From assembly GCA_900763245.1 (NCBI GenBank), contig CAAFJQ010000028.1, positions 1-13,842 of the forward strand: a stretch of 13,842 nt of DNA. The letters are read 5' to 3'. Source of the stretch: Bacilli bacterium (lineage in GTDB: Bacteria; Bacillota_I; Bacilli_A; RFN20; CAG-288). The notes under the pieces were generated by a model, which saw only the letters and a program-made list of their open reading frames with translations, was not told the DNA's origin and searched no databases. Each line of letters starts with the position of its first letter. Position 1 is the stretch's first letter. Below are positions 5,550 to 13,838 of this stretch, one piece after another. Position numbers and translations under genes: made by a program.

Positions 5550-6479
5550 ATGTATTATGCTAAATTCAAGGCCGATCAGGCCAAAGCGGAAGAAGTCAAA
5601 GACTTCTATCATGCCACCGAGATCAAAAACGACAACACACCATACGAATACTTTCTGACAAAGAAGAACGGAATCACCATTCACGCTTATAAAAACAAGA
5701 AAGAGATCTATACGATTGTGTTCTCTTCCGAAGATGAAAGCTGCATCGAGGAAGCCGAGATTTTCGAGTCTCAGATTTCTATAACCAAGCCGAGCGAACA
5801 GAAAGAAGAAGTTTCACCGAAGGACTATTTCCAGAACTGGGAAGACCTCCACGCTCAGATCGGTTCGGATGAAGTGGGAGTCGGTGATTTCTTTGGTCCT
5901 CTTATTGTTGTCAGTTCCTATGTCGATAAAGACGACATCGATTTTCTGGAGCGCTATGAGATCAACGATTCCAAAAAGATGAAAGATCCCTATATTCTTT
6001 CAATCGGTCCCATCCTGAAAAGAAGAATCAAGAACTATGTTGTTATGGTCTCTCCTCAGAAGCTTTCCTTGTTGGCGAGCAATCACTTCAACATCCATAA
6101 AGTGATGGCAAAATGCCACAATCTCTCCCAGAAAGGATTGATGGAGAAGTATCATCTCTCGAATCATATCATCACCTATGTCGATCAATTCACAAGAGAG
6201 GATGACTATAAGAAGCTGGTTGGAAACGAGCTTATTTCCAATCCTTTGTACTTCAGAACAAAGGGTGAAACCTACTATCCTTCTGTTGCAGCAAGCTCAG
6301 TCATCGCAAGATACACCTTCTTAAAAGAATGGGAGAAGATGGAAGAAGACTTGGGTACAAAGATACCAAAAGGAGCCTCTGCTACTGTCGATAAGGTCTA
6401 TCATGAAATTCTTAATAAGAATGAGAAAGACAAAGTAGACAAATATGTGAAAAAGTTCTTCTCAAACTATGAAAGATAG
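5550..6479 (+). CDS. rnhC: Ribonuclease HIII
   Basis: RNase HIII cuts the RNA strand of RNA-DNA hybrids, such as R-loops and primer remnants, in the cytoplasm. The N-terminal region (1-75) has the KNGITIHAYKNKK pattern of the TBP-like substrate-binding domain typical of type HIII. The catalytic domain has the signature GSDEVGVGDFFGP (105-117), with D107 and E108, then D212 in ITYVDQF, and the TKGE...PSVAASS box (238-250). These mark HIII rather than HII, and 309 residues is a usual length. The start is fixed by an in-frame TGA at 5535-5537. No RBS precedes it, and the predicted transcript begins at the ATG. It diverges from mutS2, a pairing also found, as I recall, in B. subtilis. Readthrough into the next gene is possible, as no terminator follows. 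Confidence 0.95.
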   Translation: MYYAKFKADQAKAEEVKDFYHATEIKNDNTPYEYFLTKKNGITIHAYKNKKEIYTIVFSSEDESCIEEAEIFESQISITKPSEQKEEVSPKDYFQNWEDLHAQIGSDEVGVGDFFGPLIVVSSYVDKDDIDFLERYEINDSKKMKDPYILSIGPILKRRIKNYVVMVSPQKLSLLASNHFNIHKVMAKCHNLSQKGLMEKYHLSNHIITYVDQFTREDDYKKLVGNELISNPLYFRTKGETYYPSVAASSVIARYTFLKEWEKMEEDLGTKIPKGASATVDKVYHEILNKNEKDKVDKYVKKFFSNYER

Positions 6480-6490
6480 AACTTTTCCTC

Positions 6491-6496
6491 TATAAT
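6491..6496 (+). promoter_or_regulatory. -10 box before the small plus-strand gene
   Basis: A perfect TATAAT lies 12 bases after the rnhC stop. The -35 is weak (TATGAA at 6468-6473, 17-base spacer, inside the end of rnhC). It predicts a start near 6503 and a 16-base leader holding the RBS AAGGGGG. Confidence 0.5.
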
Positions 6497-6518
6497 AAAT
6501 AACGAAGGGGGAACGCGC

Positions 6519-6893
6519 ATGAAAAACGATCTTCTATTTGCAACTCTATCCTTGGTCAGCGGTTTCTCCAAAGTGAGGGAACGCGATAACGGCACATTGA
6601 AAGGAATGGAGATTGAAAAAAACAACACATTCCAGATCCGAGGTGTCTACACCAATGTCAATGATTTTTGGGGTATCAACGTTCAGAACACAGGGACGGA
6701 AGACTATTTCTACACCTTCGACTTAGAAGACGAAGGGAAGATCTACGCTCACGGCGAAAAGAAAAAATTCGAAGATATCAAAGAAGGCGACATCCTGAGA
6801 GTCACCTATGATGGTTCCGTCTCTTTAGTCTATCCGCCGAAGCTGAACAACGTCTCCAAAATCGAAATCCTGGATAAAGAAGAAAAGAAATAG
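6519..6893 (+). CDS. Small beta-rich protein of unknown function
   Basis: A 124-residue protein with a clear start: AAGGGGG lies 7 bases before the ATG. The N-terminus has only a short hydrophobic stretch (LLFATLSLVSGF, about 5-16) with little positive charge and no lipobox, so secretion is not convincing. The rest alternates short hydrophobic and charged stretches as in a small beta barrel. Its end, GDILRVTYDGSVSLVYPP, resembles the G-D-x-V-x-V-x-Y-DG...YP pattern of DUF3221-type (YobA-like) proteins, but the match is weak and made from memory. It has its own -10, could also be read from rnhC, and its TAG stop lies in the terminator stem. The function is unknown. Confidence 0.8.
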   Translation: MKNDLLFATLSLVSGFSKVRERDNGTLKGMEIEKNNTFQIRGVYTNVNDFWGINVQNTGTEDYFYTFDLEDEGKIYAHGEKKKFEDIKEGDILRVTYDGSVSLVYPPKLNNVSKIEILDKEEKK

Positions 6894-6940
6894 GATAGCT
6901 TCATTCAATTAGTAAGAAGAAAGCTATCCTATTTTTATTT
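6891..6940. terminator. Bidirectional terminator between convergent genes
   Basis: TAGGATAGCTT (6891-6901) pairs perfectly with AAGCTATCCTA (6921-6931) around a 19-base loop. On the plus strand it is followed by TTTTTATTTT. On the minus strand TTTCTTTTCTTC follows. The stem includes the TAG stop of the plus-strand gene and lies 4 bases past the last gene of the minus-strand operon, so it can end both. Confidence 0.85.
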
Positions 6941-7522
6941 TGCGATAAAGACAATCTCAACTTCACAGCTCACCATGCTGTCCTCAGCTTCAAGGGAAGT
7001 ACAACGATAGGGAGCGATATCTGAAATTTCATTTCTGATCTCTTTGACAGAAGAAATCGTCAAATTCATTTCTTTTGCAATGACTTCAGCTTCTCTTTTT
7101 GCATTTTCAATGGCAAGTTTCAAGGCTTTTTCCTTATTCTCATCTTCTTTTGAAGAAGACAAGTTGTAAGAAATATCCAACTCTCCTTCAACATCTTTCT
7201 TCACAAGGGAAAGGAAATCAAACAAAGAGGATACAGCATAAGGGCAGGAGAAAGAGAAACGCTCAATAAGGGCATAATGAGAAAAGACATGATTTTCTCT
7301 TTCATACTGTTTCTGAATATCAGAACCGAGGAATGTGATCTTTATCTCTTTTCTTATTTTCTCAATAGCAGAGAAGAGATCATTTCTCATTTTCTCTTCT
7401 TTTTCTGTCAGCTCTTTTCCTTCTTTTCCAAAAGCAGTGAGCGTCAAGACAAAATCAATCGTATCAATCTTGCAGGGGACACTTCCTCTGCCCCTTATTG
7501 TGATCAATGTATTTTCATCCAT
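6935..7522 (-). CDS. SIMPL-domain protein (DUF541, YggE-like), cytoplasmic form
   Basis: A 195-residue protein that fits the SIMPL/DUF541 fold. It opens with ITIRGRGSV, which matches the family's first strand, and carries the characteristic helix AIENAKREAEVIAKEMNL (about 137-154) followed by SSVKEI. Many family members are secreted and have been linked to oxidative stress or outer-surface processes, but their biochemical role is unclear. This one has no signal peptide or membrane segment, so it should act in the cytoplasm. It starts 2 bases after the stop of the lipoprotein gene. The nearest purine-rich stretch (GGAG) is 13 bases before the ATG, so translation probably depends on coupling. 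It is the last gene of the ileS operon. Confidence 0.85.
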   Translation of the reverse strand: MDENTLITIRGRGSVPCKIDTIDFVLTLTAFGKEGKELTEKEEKMRNDLFSAIEKIRKEIKITFLGSDIQKQYERENHVFSHYALIERFSFSCPYAVSSLFDFLSLVKKDVEGELDISYNLSSSKEDENKEKALKLAIENAKREAEVIAKEMNLTISSVKEIRNEISDIAPYRCTSLEAEDSMVSCEVEIVFIAK

Positions 7523-7524
7523 AA

Positions 7525-9393
7525 CTATAATTCAACTCCGATACGGAATGTCAGATCTCGTGTCGTTGCATCTTCGATGATGCTGACCTGAAGAGAGATG
7601 ACTTCCTTCTTGGCTGTCAGTTTTGTGATATGTTCATTTTCTTTTGTGCTGATAATATCACTGAATCCGTACTTCTCAAGCGCGGACTGATAATACGAAT
7701 AGAGCGTATCGCGGAAGGAATAATATTTTTCTGTTTCTTTCTTAGAGAGAATCTCGTTCTGATCTTCATCAAAAAGCGTATAGACATTGCCGAGAATATA
7801 ATCCAATCTCAGCTGATTGTTATACTTCGTTGCTGTCGCATCAAAGTATCCATTGTTCAATGTCGGAATCATATTGAGGTACTTCTCAGCGATATTGCTG
7901 GTTGCAAGATTGTATTCTTTTGTAGAAAGAAGATCCTTCCAGGTGAGTTCATCGCTGGATTTGAGATTATTGACATCGATTCCGTTATCGGTTGTTCCGA
8001 TATCAGAATAAACAGTCTTCAAGACAAACTCAGAAGACGTGTTGTCTTTCCCTTTCATCGTCATGGAAACAGTGTTTTCTTCCTCTTTGATTTCAAGTGA
8101 GACAAGATTTGCTTTCACTTCATAATTTGTAAAGGCGGATGCAGTAAGCGAGCCGACACCGCTATCGACCATTGTGAAAAGATATGTTCCATCTGTCTCA
8201 GTGAAGAAGACAGTATCGATATCAAAATCAGGGAAGGCAATATCGTTGACGACTTCTTTTCCTTCTTTATAGAAGGAATCATTGAGGTAACGAAGTTTCT
8301 GTTTCTTTCCCTCTTTTGTGATGTAATAGCTGTCTGTTACAGAATACTTGCTGTTCTTCAATTCAGAGACAACCATGGTACTATCAACGCGCTGATAACG
8401 GCGTTTTGCATTCACGGCTTCTCCTTCATCATCTCTGCTTTGGAAAGAAAGCGTTTCTGTATAATTCCCCTGTTTCAGTTTCAGAAGGATATCTTCCAGT
8501 TTTTGTTTCTTCGTGCCTTCATTCTTCTTCAGAAAGTGACGAGTGACAAAGTCATCGTCTTTTCCAATGCCTTTCAAGGTACCTCTTGCATACATGTTCT
8601 GTGTAATGACATAGCCAGGTATCAAATCCGTATTGACTACAGGTTCCATCACCGCATCATAGGATGTGATGTGATAGCCATCCGTATAAACAGTCAGGCT
8701 CTTCAAAGCGGTCTGAGCGATACCGGCAGTCAAAGCAGAGGCGGTAAGAGTCAAGGATTCCGGTTCTTGCATATGTTCTGTATCAAGAACAAAAGTATTT
8801 TTTGTTTCTCCTTTGACAAAATCAGAAGAAGTGAAAGAAGAGAAGAAATTATAGAATCCGACAGTTGAAAAACTAACGCCGACTTTATCATTTGTCGAAC
8901 CATCTTTTCTTCCGTATTTATCAATGATTTCATTCTTCTTGGTCAGTCTTCTGTCAACGAGAAATCCATCATTGTCTTCAATATAATCTCTCATCATAGA
9001 GATTGTATTTCTGTTCGGTTCAAGCGTATCAAAAGGAATCGGATCGGTGACTTTATAATATCCCTCTTCAAATTTATCGGAATAAAGGCGAAAAGCGTAT
9101 TCATCGATTGTCGTCTCATAATCAAGAAGACAGGAGTTATAGGCAACAATAGCGATTTCTCCAGAATCCGTCACAGTCGAATTGACAAGTTTTGATTCGA
9201 CAGCCACGCCAGAAGAAGCCTCAATAAGCATCTCTTCAGTGAGTTCCTCTGCGGGAAGAGAAGGAGTTGTCGTCTCTTTCTCTGTAGTATTCGATGGTTT
9301 ACCACTGTTTACAGAAGAGCTCTCTTTGCCGTTATTGCAAGAGCAAAGAAGGGCAATTGTCAGTACAGATGCTAAAATCAGTTTCTTTTTCAT
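7525..9393 (-). CDS. Secreted lipoprotein with two related domains and an EF-hand-like loop
   Basis: A 622-residue protein of unknown function. The start chosen is ATG at 9393, because AGGAGG (9402-9407) lies 8 bases upstream; an ATG one codon earlier is possible. A GTG at 9402 overlaps the RBS and cannot be used. The N-terminus MKKKLILASVLTIALLCSC is a lipoprotein signal with lipobox LCSC, cysteine 19 being the lipid-attached residue. A Ser/Thr/Glu-rich linker follows (to about 50). The body seems to hold two related halves (about 57-280 and 300-475) that share an F-rich strand, an SLT(LT)ASAxT motif and a following hydrophobic strand. Residues 542-553, DEDQNEILSKKE, fit an EF-hand calcium loop except at the central glycine. 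It should be processed by LspA from the same operon. A surface binding role is only a guess. Confidence 0.85.
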   Translation of the reverse strand: MKKKLILASVLTIALLCSCNNGKESSSVNSGKPSNTTEKETTTPSLPAEELTEEMLIEASSGVAVESKLVNSTVTDSGEIAIVAYNSCLLDYETTIDEYAFRLYSDKFEEGYYKVTDPIPFDTLEPNRNTISMMRDYIEDNDGFLVDRRLTKKNEIIDKYGRKDGSTNDKVGVSFSTVGFYNFFSSFTSSDFVKGETKNTFVLDTEHMQEPESLTLTASALTAGIAQTALKSLTVYTDGYHITSYDAVMEPVVNTDLIPGYVITQNMYARGTLKGIGKDDDFVTRHFLKKNEGTKKQKLEDILLKLKQGNYTETLSFQSRDDEGEAVNAKRRYQRVDSTMVVSELKNSKYSVTDSYYITKEGKKQKLRYLNDSFYKEGKEVVNDIAFPDFDIDTVFFTETDGTYLFTMVDSGVGSLTASAFTNYEVKANLVSLEIKEEENTVSMTMKGKDNTSSEFVLKTVYSDIGTTDNGIDVNNLKSSDELTWKDLLSTKEYNLATSNIAEKYLNMIPTLNNGYFDATATKYNNQLRLDYILGNVYTLFDEDQNEILSKKETEKYYSFRDTLYSYYQSALEKYGFSDIISTKENEHITKLTAKKEVISLQVSIIEDATTRDLTFRIGVEL

Positions 9394-9411
9394 CATATCC
9401 ACCTCCTAAAA

Positions 9412-10314
9412 TCAGTGATAGAAATAGCGAAGAAGTTCCTTCATGTATTCGTCAATCGGAGCATAGAAAGTCATTCTCTTTAAGGTGCGGGGATGAATCA
9501 AAGACAACGAATAGGCATGAAGAGCCTGTCCTTGATTGGCGACCTTGTCCTGACTTCTTCCATAAAGGGTATCTCCGACAATCGGGAATCCAATATAGGA
9601 AAGATGTGCTCTGATCTGATGTGTGCGCCCTGTTTCAAGAGAGCACTGAAGAAGAGAGACTTTTCCGTTGTTTCCTAACGTAACGCAATGCGTGATGGCA
9701 TCTCTTCCCTTATAGACATCGACAAGTGCCTTTCTCTCCGTATGATTGGGACGGGTGAGAGGAGCCTCGATTCTGAATCTTTTATCGGGCACATTGCCAT
9801 AGACAAGAGCGAGATAATTTCTGTGGAAGTCCCCCTCTCTCACTTCCTGAGACAGTGTCTGCTGTGCAAGAGGATTCTGAGCGACGACCAAAAGTCCAGA
9901 GGTATCCTTATCGATTCGATGAACGATGCCGGGGCGGATATTCTCCTTGTCATCGGGATCAAAATCAAAAGCGGAGTCATCATCAAAAAGATAGTTGACA
10001 AGCGTATCATTGCTATGTCCTGGAGCGGGATGGACAACCATGCCGCGCGGCTTATTGATAATAGCGATGTCTTCATCGCGATAGATGTAATCGAGTTCAA
10101 CGCTCTTCTCTGGTTTTAATACAGCCGGTTTTTCTTCAGCAACAGGGATATAGTCAATTTCCGAGCTTTCCTTTGTCTTGAAAGATGGAGATGTGATGAT
10201 CACACCATCGACTTTGACAGCCCCCTGCTTGATCGCTTTGCTGGACTGAGAACGGGAGATAGAAAACAAGCGGCTGACAACGACATCCAGTCTGTTATTT
10301 TCCATTGCTTTCAT
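9412..10314 (-). CDS. rluD: RluD-family 23S rRNA pseudouridine synthase (YlyB-like)
   Basis: This enzyme isomerises uridines in 23S rRNA to pseudouridine. An N-terminal S4 RNA-binding domain (about 7-60) is followed by the RluA-family catalytic domain with NKPRGMVVHPAPGH (87-100) and the signature HRIDKDTSG (132-140). D135 is the expected catalytic aspartate. At 300 residues it is of normal length. The position after lspA matches the lspA-ylyB pair of B. subtilis. The start at 10314 overlaps lspA by 20 bases and is supported by GAGG 6 bases upstream; a second ATG at 10305 is less well placed. RluD, RluC and RluA types are hard to tell apart without alignment, so the exact target sites are uncertain. 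Confidence 0.93.
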   Translation of the reverse strand: MKAMENNRLDVVVSRLFSISRSQSSKAIKQGAVKVDGVIITSPSFKTKESSEIDYIPVAEEKPAVLKPEKSVELDYIYRDEDIAIINKPRGMVVHPAPGHSNDTLVNYLFDDDSAFDFDPDDKENIRPGIVHRIDKDTSGLLVVAQNPLAQQTLSQEVREGDFHRNYLALVYGNVPDKRFRIEAPLTRPNHTERKALVDVYKGRDAITHCVTLGNNGKVSLLQCSLETGRTHQIRAHLSYIGFPIVGDTLYGRSQDKVANQGQALHAYSLSLIHPRTLKRMTFYAPIDEYMKELLRYFYH

Positions 10315-11065
10315 CTTTCACCTCGTCAGTTTTTGTCTCAGTTTCTTTCTTTTCTTCTTTGTTTTCCATATCAGCAAGCTTCTTCTTCATTTCGTCATCG
10401 CTGTCACCGACAATAAGACTGGGGTTGGCTTCGGCAGCTTTTTCTCTTGCTTCTTCTTCCTTCATCTCTTTGTATTCCTTCTTGAATTCTATGACGAATC
10501 CGATAAGGAGAACAACAACACCAATGGTCAGATAATAGTCAGCAAGGTTGCAGATCGGGAAAGAGGGCCAGAAGGTGAACTGAAGGAAATCGATGACACC
10601 GTGCTTATAGATACCGGATTGAGAAAGACAGCCCAAGCGATCGACTAAGTTTCCGATGGCACCAGGTGCCATCAATGTCATACCGATTGTCATCCAAAGA
10701 TTGTATTTGTTGAAGCGGAAGAGGATGTTGAAGGTAAGAGCAATGGATGCAATAAGAGAGACGATGCATAACGCCCACATCTTACCGGAGAAGGATCCCC
10801 AGGCAGCACCGCTATTTGCGGTGAATGTCAGATTGAGGATTCCCGGTATGATGACAGTTCCGACTCTATCAGAAATGACTGTCGGGTTAGATGTGTTTCC
10901 GTCTGTCAGGAAATTGAATGCCGCATGTTTTGAGAAGTAATCGGTAAGAAAGAGACCGATTGCGACTAAAATCATCGAAATATAGAACGGATAATTGAGT
11001 GTTTTGAAATACTGCTTTATTTTCTCAGGAAGAGCTTTGAAATAATTTTGGATTTTTTCTTTCAT
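10295..11065 (-). CDS. lspA: Lipoprotein signal peptidase (LspA) with a long charged tail
   Basis: LspA is the membrane aspartyl protease that removes signal peptides from lipoproteins before the modified cysteine. Four membrane helices are visible (about 26-43, 93-115, 122-140, 175-193). The two catalytic aspartates sit in GNLVDR (D142) and CNLADYYL (D176), and NSGAAWG (84-90) matches the conserved NxGAAxG box. At 256 residues it is much longer than the usual 150-170. About 25 residues are added at the N-terminus, and about 60 Lys/Glu-rich, probably disordered and cytoplasmic residues at the C-terminus (195-256). The ATG overlaps the ileS stop as ATGA, with AAGGAGA 6 bases upstream. The 3' end overlaps rluD by 20 bases. 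Confidence 0.95.
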   Translation of the reverse strand: MKEKIQNYFKALPEKIKQYFKTLNYPFYISMILVAIGLFLTDYFSKHAAFNFLTDGNTSNPTVISDRVGTVIIPGILNLTFTANSGAAWGSFSGKMWALCIVSLIASIALTFNILFRFNKYNLWMTIGMTLMAPGAIGNLVDRLGCLSQSGIYKHGVIDFLQFTFWPSFPICNLADYYLTIGVVVLLIGFVIEFKKEYKEMKEEEAREKAAEANPSLIVGDSDDEMKKKLADMENKEEKKETETKTDEVKDESNGK

Positions 11066-13806
11066 TCTTTGTCTCCTTCCGGGAAATCCTTGATCACATC
11101 AAGGCAACGGGAGCAGACATGATGTCCTTCTTTGTCAAGAGAAAGCTCATCGAAATAGTTCCAGCATCTCTCACAGCGCTCACCTTCATGTTTCTTGACC
11201 TCATTATGATCAGAAAGAGCAAAGTGAGAGACGATGAAGATACGGCAGATCTCTTTCTCGCCCAACTTTTCAACCAAGGCCTTTTCTTTCTCATCTTCAG
11301 CCTTATAGGAAACGCTGGCTTCAGAAGAAGAACCGATGACGCCGCTCTTTCTGACAGGTTCCATGATATTGTTGACATGGCTTCTCAAAGAGAGAAGTGT
11401 CTGATATTCTTCAGATAAGGAGGAATCGACAGTTCCTAAATCAGGGAAGCTTTCCAGAGCGATTGACTTCTTCTTGTTCTCCATATGAAGAGAGCGATAG
11501 ATCTCTTCGCAGGTGAAGCAGAGAATCGGAGAATAGGCGATTGCGATATTCTTGACGATCTGGAAGAGAACATACTGGGTATTTCTTCTCTTGACAGAAT
11601 CCTTCTTTTCGCAGTACAAGGTATCCTTGGAGAAATCGAGGTAGAAAGAAGAGAGGTCATTGATGAAGAAATTGGTGACAGCATTTGTGACATCCATGAT
11701 GTCATAGGTGTCATAACCCTTCTTCATCATTGCGAGGACTTCTTTAAGACGATTGAGCATCATCTGATCCATCAAAGAAAGAGATTCAGGCTGATAGGAT
11801 GTATCGAAATAATGGCCTTCATCATCATCCTGAAGATTAGAGAGCATGAACTTGAACGTATTTCTGATCTTGCGATATTGATCAGCGCAGACCTTGAGAA
11901 GATCCTGGCTGAGTTTGATTTCAGCAGTGGTGTAATCGATGCTGGTCGTCCAGAGTCTTAAAATATCAGCGCCGAAATTGTTGCAGATGGTGACAGGATC
12001 GATACCGTTCTTCTTGGACTTAGAGAACTTTTCTCCGTTCTGGTCAACGATGAAACCATGTGTGAGAATATTCTTATAAGGAGCCTTTCCGGTATAGGCA
12101 ACAGATAAGATCATCGAGGAGTTGTACCAGCCTCTGTACTGATCATTTCCTTCAAAATAGATATCTGCTGGGAAAGGATGATTCAAAGCGATATCGCTTC
12201 CTAAGAAAGAGGAACCGGAATCGAACCAGACATCCATGATGTCTTTTTCTTTTGTGAATTCGCCATTAGGAGAATGGATGCTTGTATATCCTTCCGGAAG
12301 AAGTTCCTTGGCGCTCTTCTCATACCAGATATCAGAGCCGTACTTCATGAAGAGGTCTTCGATATGTTCGAAAAGCTTCTCATCGAGAATCGGTTCTCCG
12401 TCTTCGCCATAGAAAATCGGAATCGGGACACCCCAAAGTCTCTGACGGGAGATGCACCAATCATCACGATCGGAAAGCATGTTTTCGAAGCGGACCTTGC
12501 CCCAGGAAGGAACATACTTGACCTGGTCGGCTTCCTTCAAAAGCTTCTCTTTGATCTTGCTGACAGAGCAGAACCACTGATCAGTAGCACGGAAGATCGT
12601 CGGCTTCTTTGTTCTCCAATCATGCGGATAAGCGTGGACGATATCTTTGGTTTTGATAAGATTGCCGTTCTCTTTCAATAATTCGATGACCTTTGTCGAA
12701 CAGTCCTCATAGAAAAGGCCTTCGACTTCTTTTCCTGCACCCTCGTTCATATATCCCTTCGGATCGACTGTGCAGATAATGGGAAGATTGTATTTCTTGC
12801 CGATACGATAGTCATCGGCACCATGTCCAGGGCCTAAATGAACAATACCTGTACCGGAATCGGAAGTGACATAGTCATCGACACAGACAGGAACAAGACG
12901 ATCCTGATAAGGATGTCTGACTTTGACGCCTTCGACTTCTTTTCCGGTGAATTCCTTCAGAAGTTCCATTTCCTCAAAGCCGACTTCATCCTTCAGCTTT
13001 TCAGAAAGATCTTTAAGCATGACAAAGTTGCCTTTGTCAGTCTTGTAAAGGCCATAGACAAAACGAGGATTGAGACAGAGACCTTGGTTGGAAGGAATGG
13101 TCCATCCAGTCGTTGTCCAGACTAAGAAAGCATCGCCGTCTTTGACAAATTCATTTCCTTCGACAACAGGGAAACGGAAATAGATAGTTGTCGCAGTCAC
13201 ATCATGATATTCGATCTCGGCTTCAGCCAATGCGGATTCACTCGACCATGACCAGTTGACCGGTTTGAGGCCTTTGTAGATGAGTCCATCCATTGCCATC
13301 TTGGCAAAGACCTTGACCTGATTGACTTCATAGTCGCGGTTCAAAGTGAGATAGGGATGATGATAATCACCTAAAACACCTAAGCGGAGCATCTGTCCTC
13401 TCTGTCTATCGACCTGAGTAAGTGCATATTCGCGGCACTTCTTTCTGAATTCGGCAGGAGGTGTCGTTCTTCTGTCGACGCCGGATTTGGTGACACAGTT
13501 TTCGATCGGAAGACCATGTGTATCCCATCCTGGAGTATACGGAACATAGTATCCTTCCAGATTCTTGGAACGGATGATGATATCCTTGACGATTTTATTC
13601 AAAGCATGACCGGCATGGATTTCTCCGTTTGCATAAGGCGGGCCATCGTGAAGATAGAAAGGTTTCTTCGCATCATGACTATCCAATAACAGCTGATAAA
13701 GGTTCATCTCATCCCATTCTTTAGCCATATTGCCTTCCCAAGAAGGTAAATTGGCGCGCATCGGGAACGTTCCTTTAGGCATCGTAAGTGTTTTTTTAAG
13801 TTCCAT
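11062..13806 (-). CDS. ileS: Isoleucyl-tRNA synthetase
   Basis: IleRS charges tRNA-Ile with isoleucine and edits misactivated valine. The 914 residues match the usual bacterial length. The class I signature HAGH (64-67) and the KMSKS-type loop, here KFSKS (593-597), form the active site. The editing domain keeps WTTTGWT (230-236) and GHGADD (327-332). The C-terminal zinc-binding end has cysteines 878, 881, 898 and 901, as in the standard bacterial type. The start has GGAGG 8 bases upstream. It is the first visible gene of a five-gene operon. Only 36 bases of leader lie in the window, so a T-box cannot be judged; its downstream motif is absent from the visible part. Confidence 0.98.
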   Translation of the reverse strand: MELKKTLTMPKGTFPMRANLPSWEGNMAKEWDEMNLYQLLLDSHDAKKPFYLHDGPPYANGEIHAGHALNKIVKDIIIRSKNLEGYYVPYTPGWDTHGLPIENCVTKSGVDRRTTPPAEFRKKCREYALTQVDRQRGQMLRLGVLGDYHHPYLTLNRDYEVNQVKVFAKMAMDGLIYKGLKPVNWSWSSESALAEAEIEYHDVTATTIYFRFPVVEGNEFVKDGDAFLVWTTTGWTIPSNQGLCLNPRFVYGLYKTDKGNFVMLKDLSEKLKDEVGFEEMELLKEFTGKEVEGVKVRHPYQDRLVPVCVDDYVTSDSGTGIVHLGPGHGADDYRIGKKYNLPIICTVDPKGYMNEGAGKEVEGLFYEDCSTKVIELLKENGNLIKTKDIVHAYPHDWRTKKPTIFRATDQWFCSVSKIKEKLLKEADQVKYVPSWGKVRFENMLSDRDDWCISRQRLWGVPIPIFYGEDGEPILDEKLFEHIEDLFMKYGSDIWYEKSAKELLPEGYTSIHSPNGEFTKEKDIMDVWFDSGSSFLGSDIALNHPFPADIYFEGNDQYRGWYNSSMILSVAYTGKAPYKNILTHGFIVDQNGEKFSKSKKNGIDPVTICNNFGADILRLWTTSIDYTTAEIKLSQDLLKVCADQYRKIRNTFKFMLSNLQDDDEGHYFDTSYQPESLSLMDQMMLNRLKEVLAMMKKGYDTYDIMDVTNAVTNFFINDLSSFYLDFSKDTLYCEKKDSVKRRNTQYVLFQIVKNIAIAYSPILCFTCEEIYRSLHMENKKKSIALESFPDLGTVDSSLSEEYQTLLSLRSHVNNIMEPVRKSGVIGSSSEASVSYKAEDEKEKALVEKLGEKEICRIFIVSHFALSDHNEVKKHEGERCERCWNYFDELSLDKEGHHVCSRCLDVIKDFPEGDKE

Positions 13807-13832
13807 AAAAAGCCTCCAATGATTGTAGCTAG

Positions 13833-13838
13833 AATATA
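13833..13838 (-). promoter_or_regulatory. Possible -10 box before ileS
   Basis: TATATT on the minus strand would start RNA near 13826, leaving a 20-base leader with the GGAGG RBS. The -35 region lies outside the window. If the box is real, this transcript would carry no T-box leader. It may be chance, as the DNA here is AT-rich. Confidence 0.25.

Noticed and set aside
5461..5658. Plus-strand ORF of 65 codons
   Set aside because: It crosses the mutS2 start and the rnhC N-terminus in another frame. RNase HIII homology fixes the true frame.
9400..9402. GTG as the start of the lipoprotein
   Set aside because: It overlaps the AGGAGG itself. The ATG at 9393 has the right spacing and gives a normal MKKK signal peptide.
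11094..13125. Several ORFs of 90-160 codons inside ileS
   Set aside because: All are shadows of the clearly coding ileS frame, with no start signals or family features.
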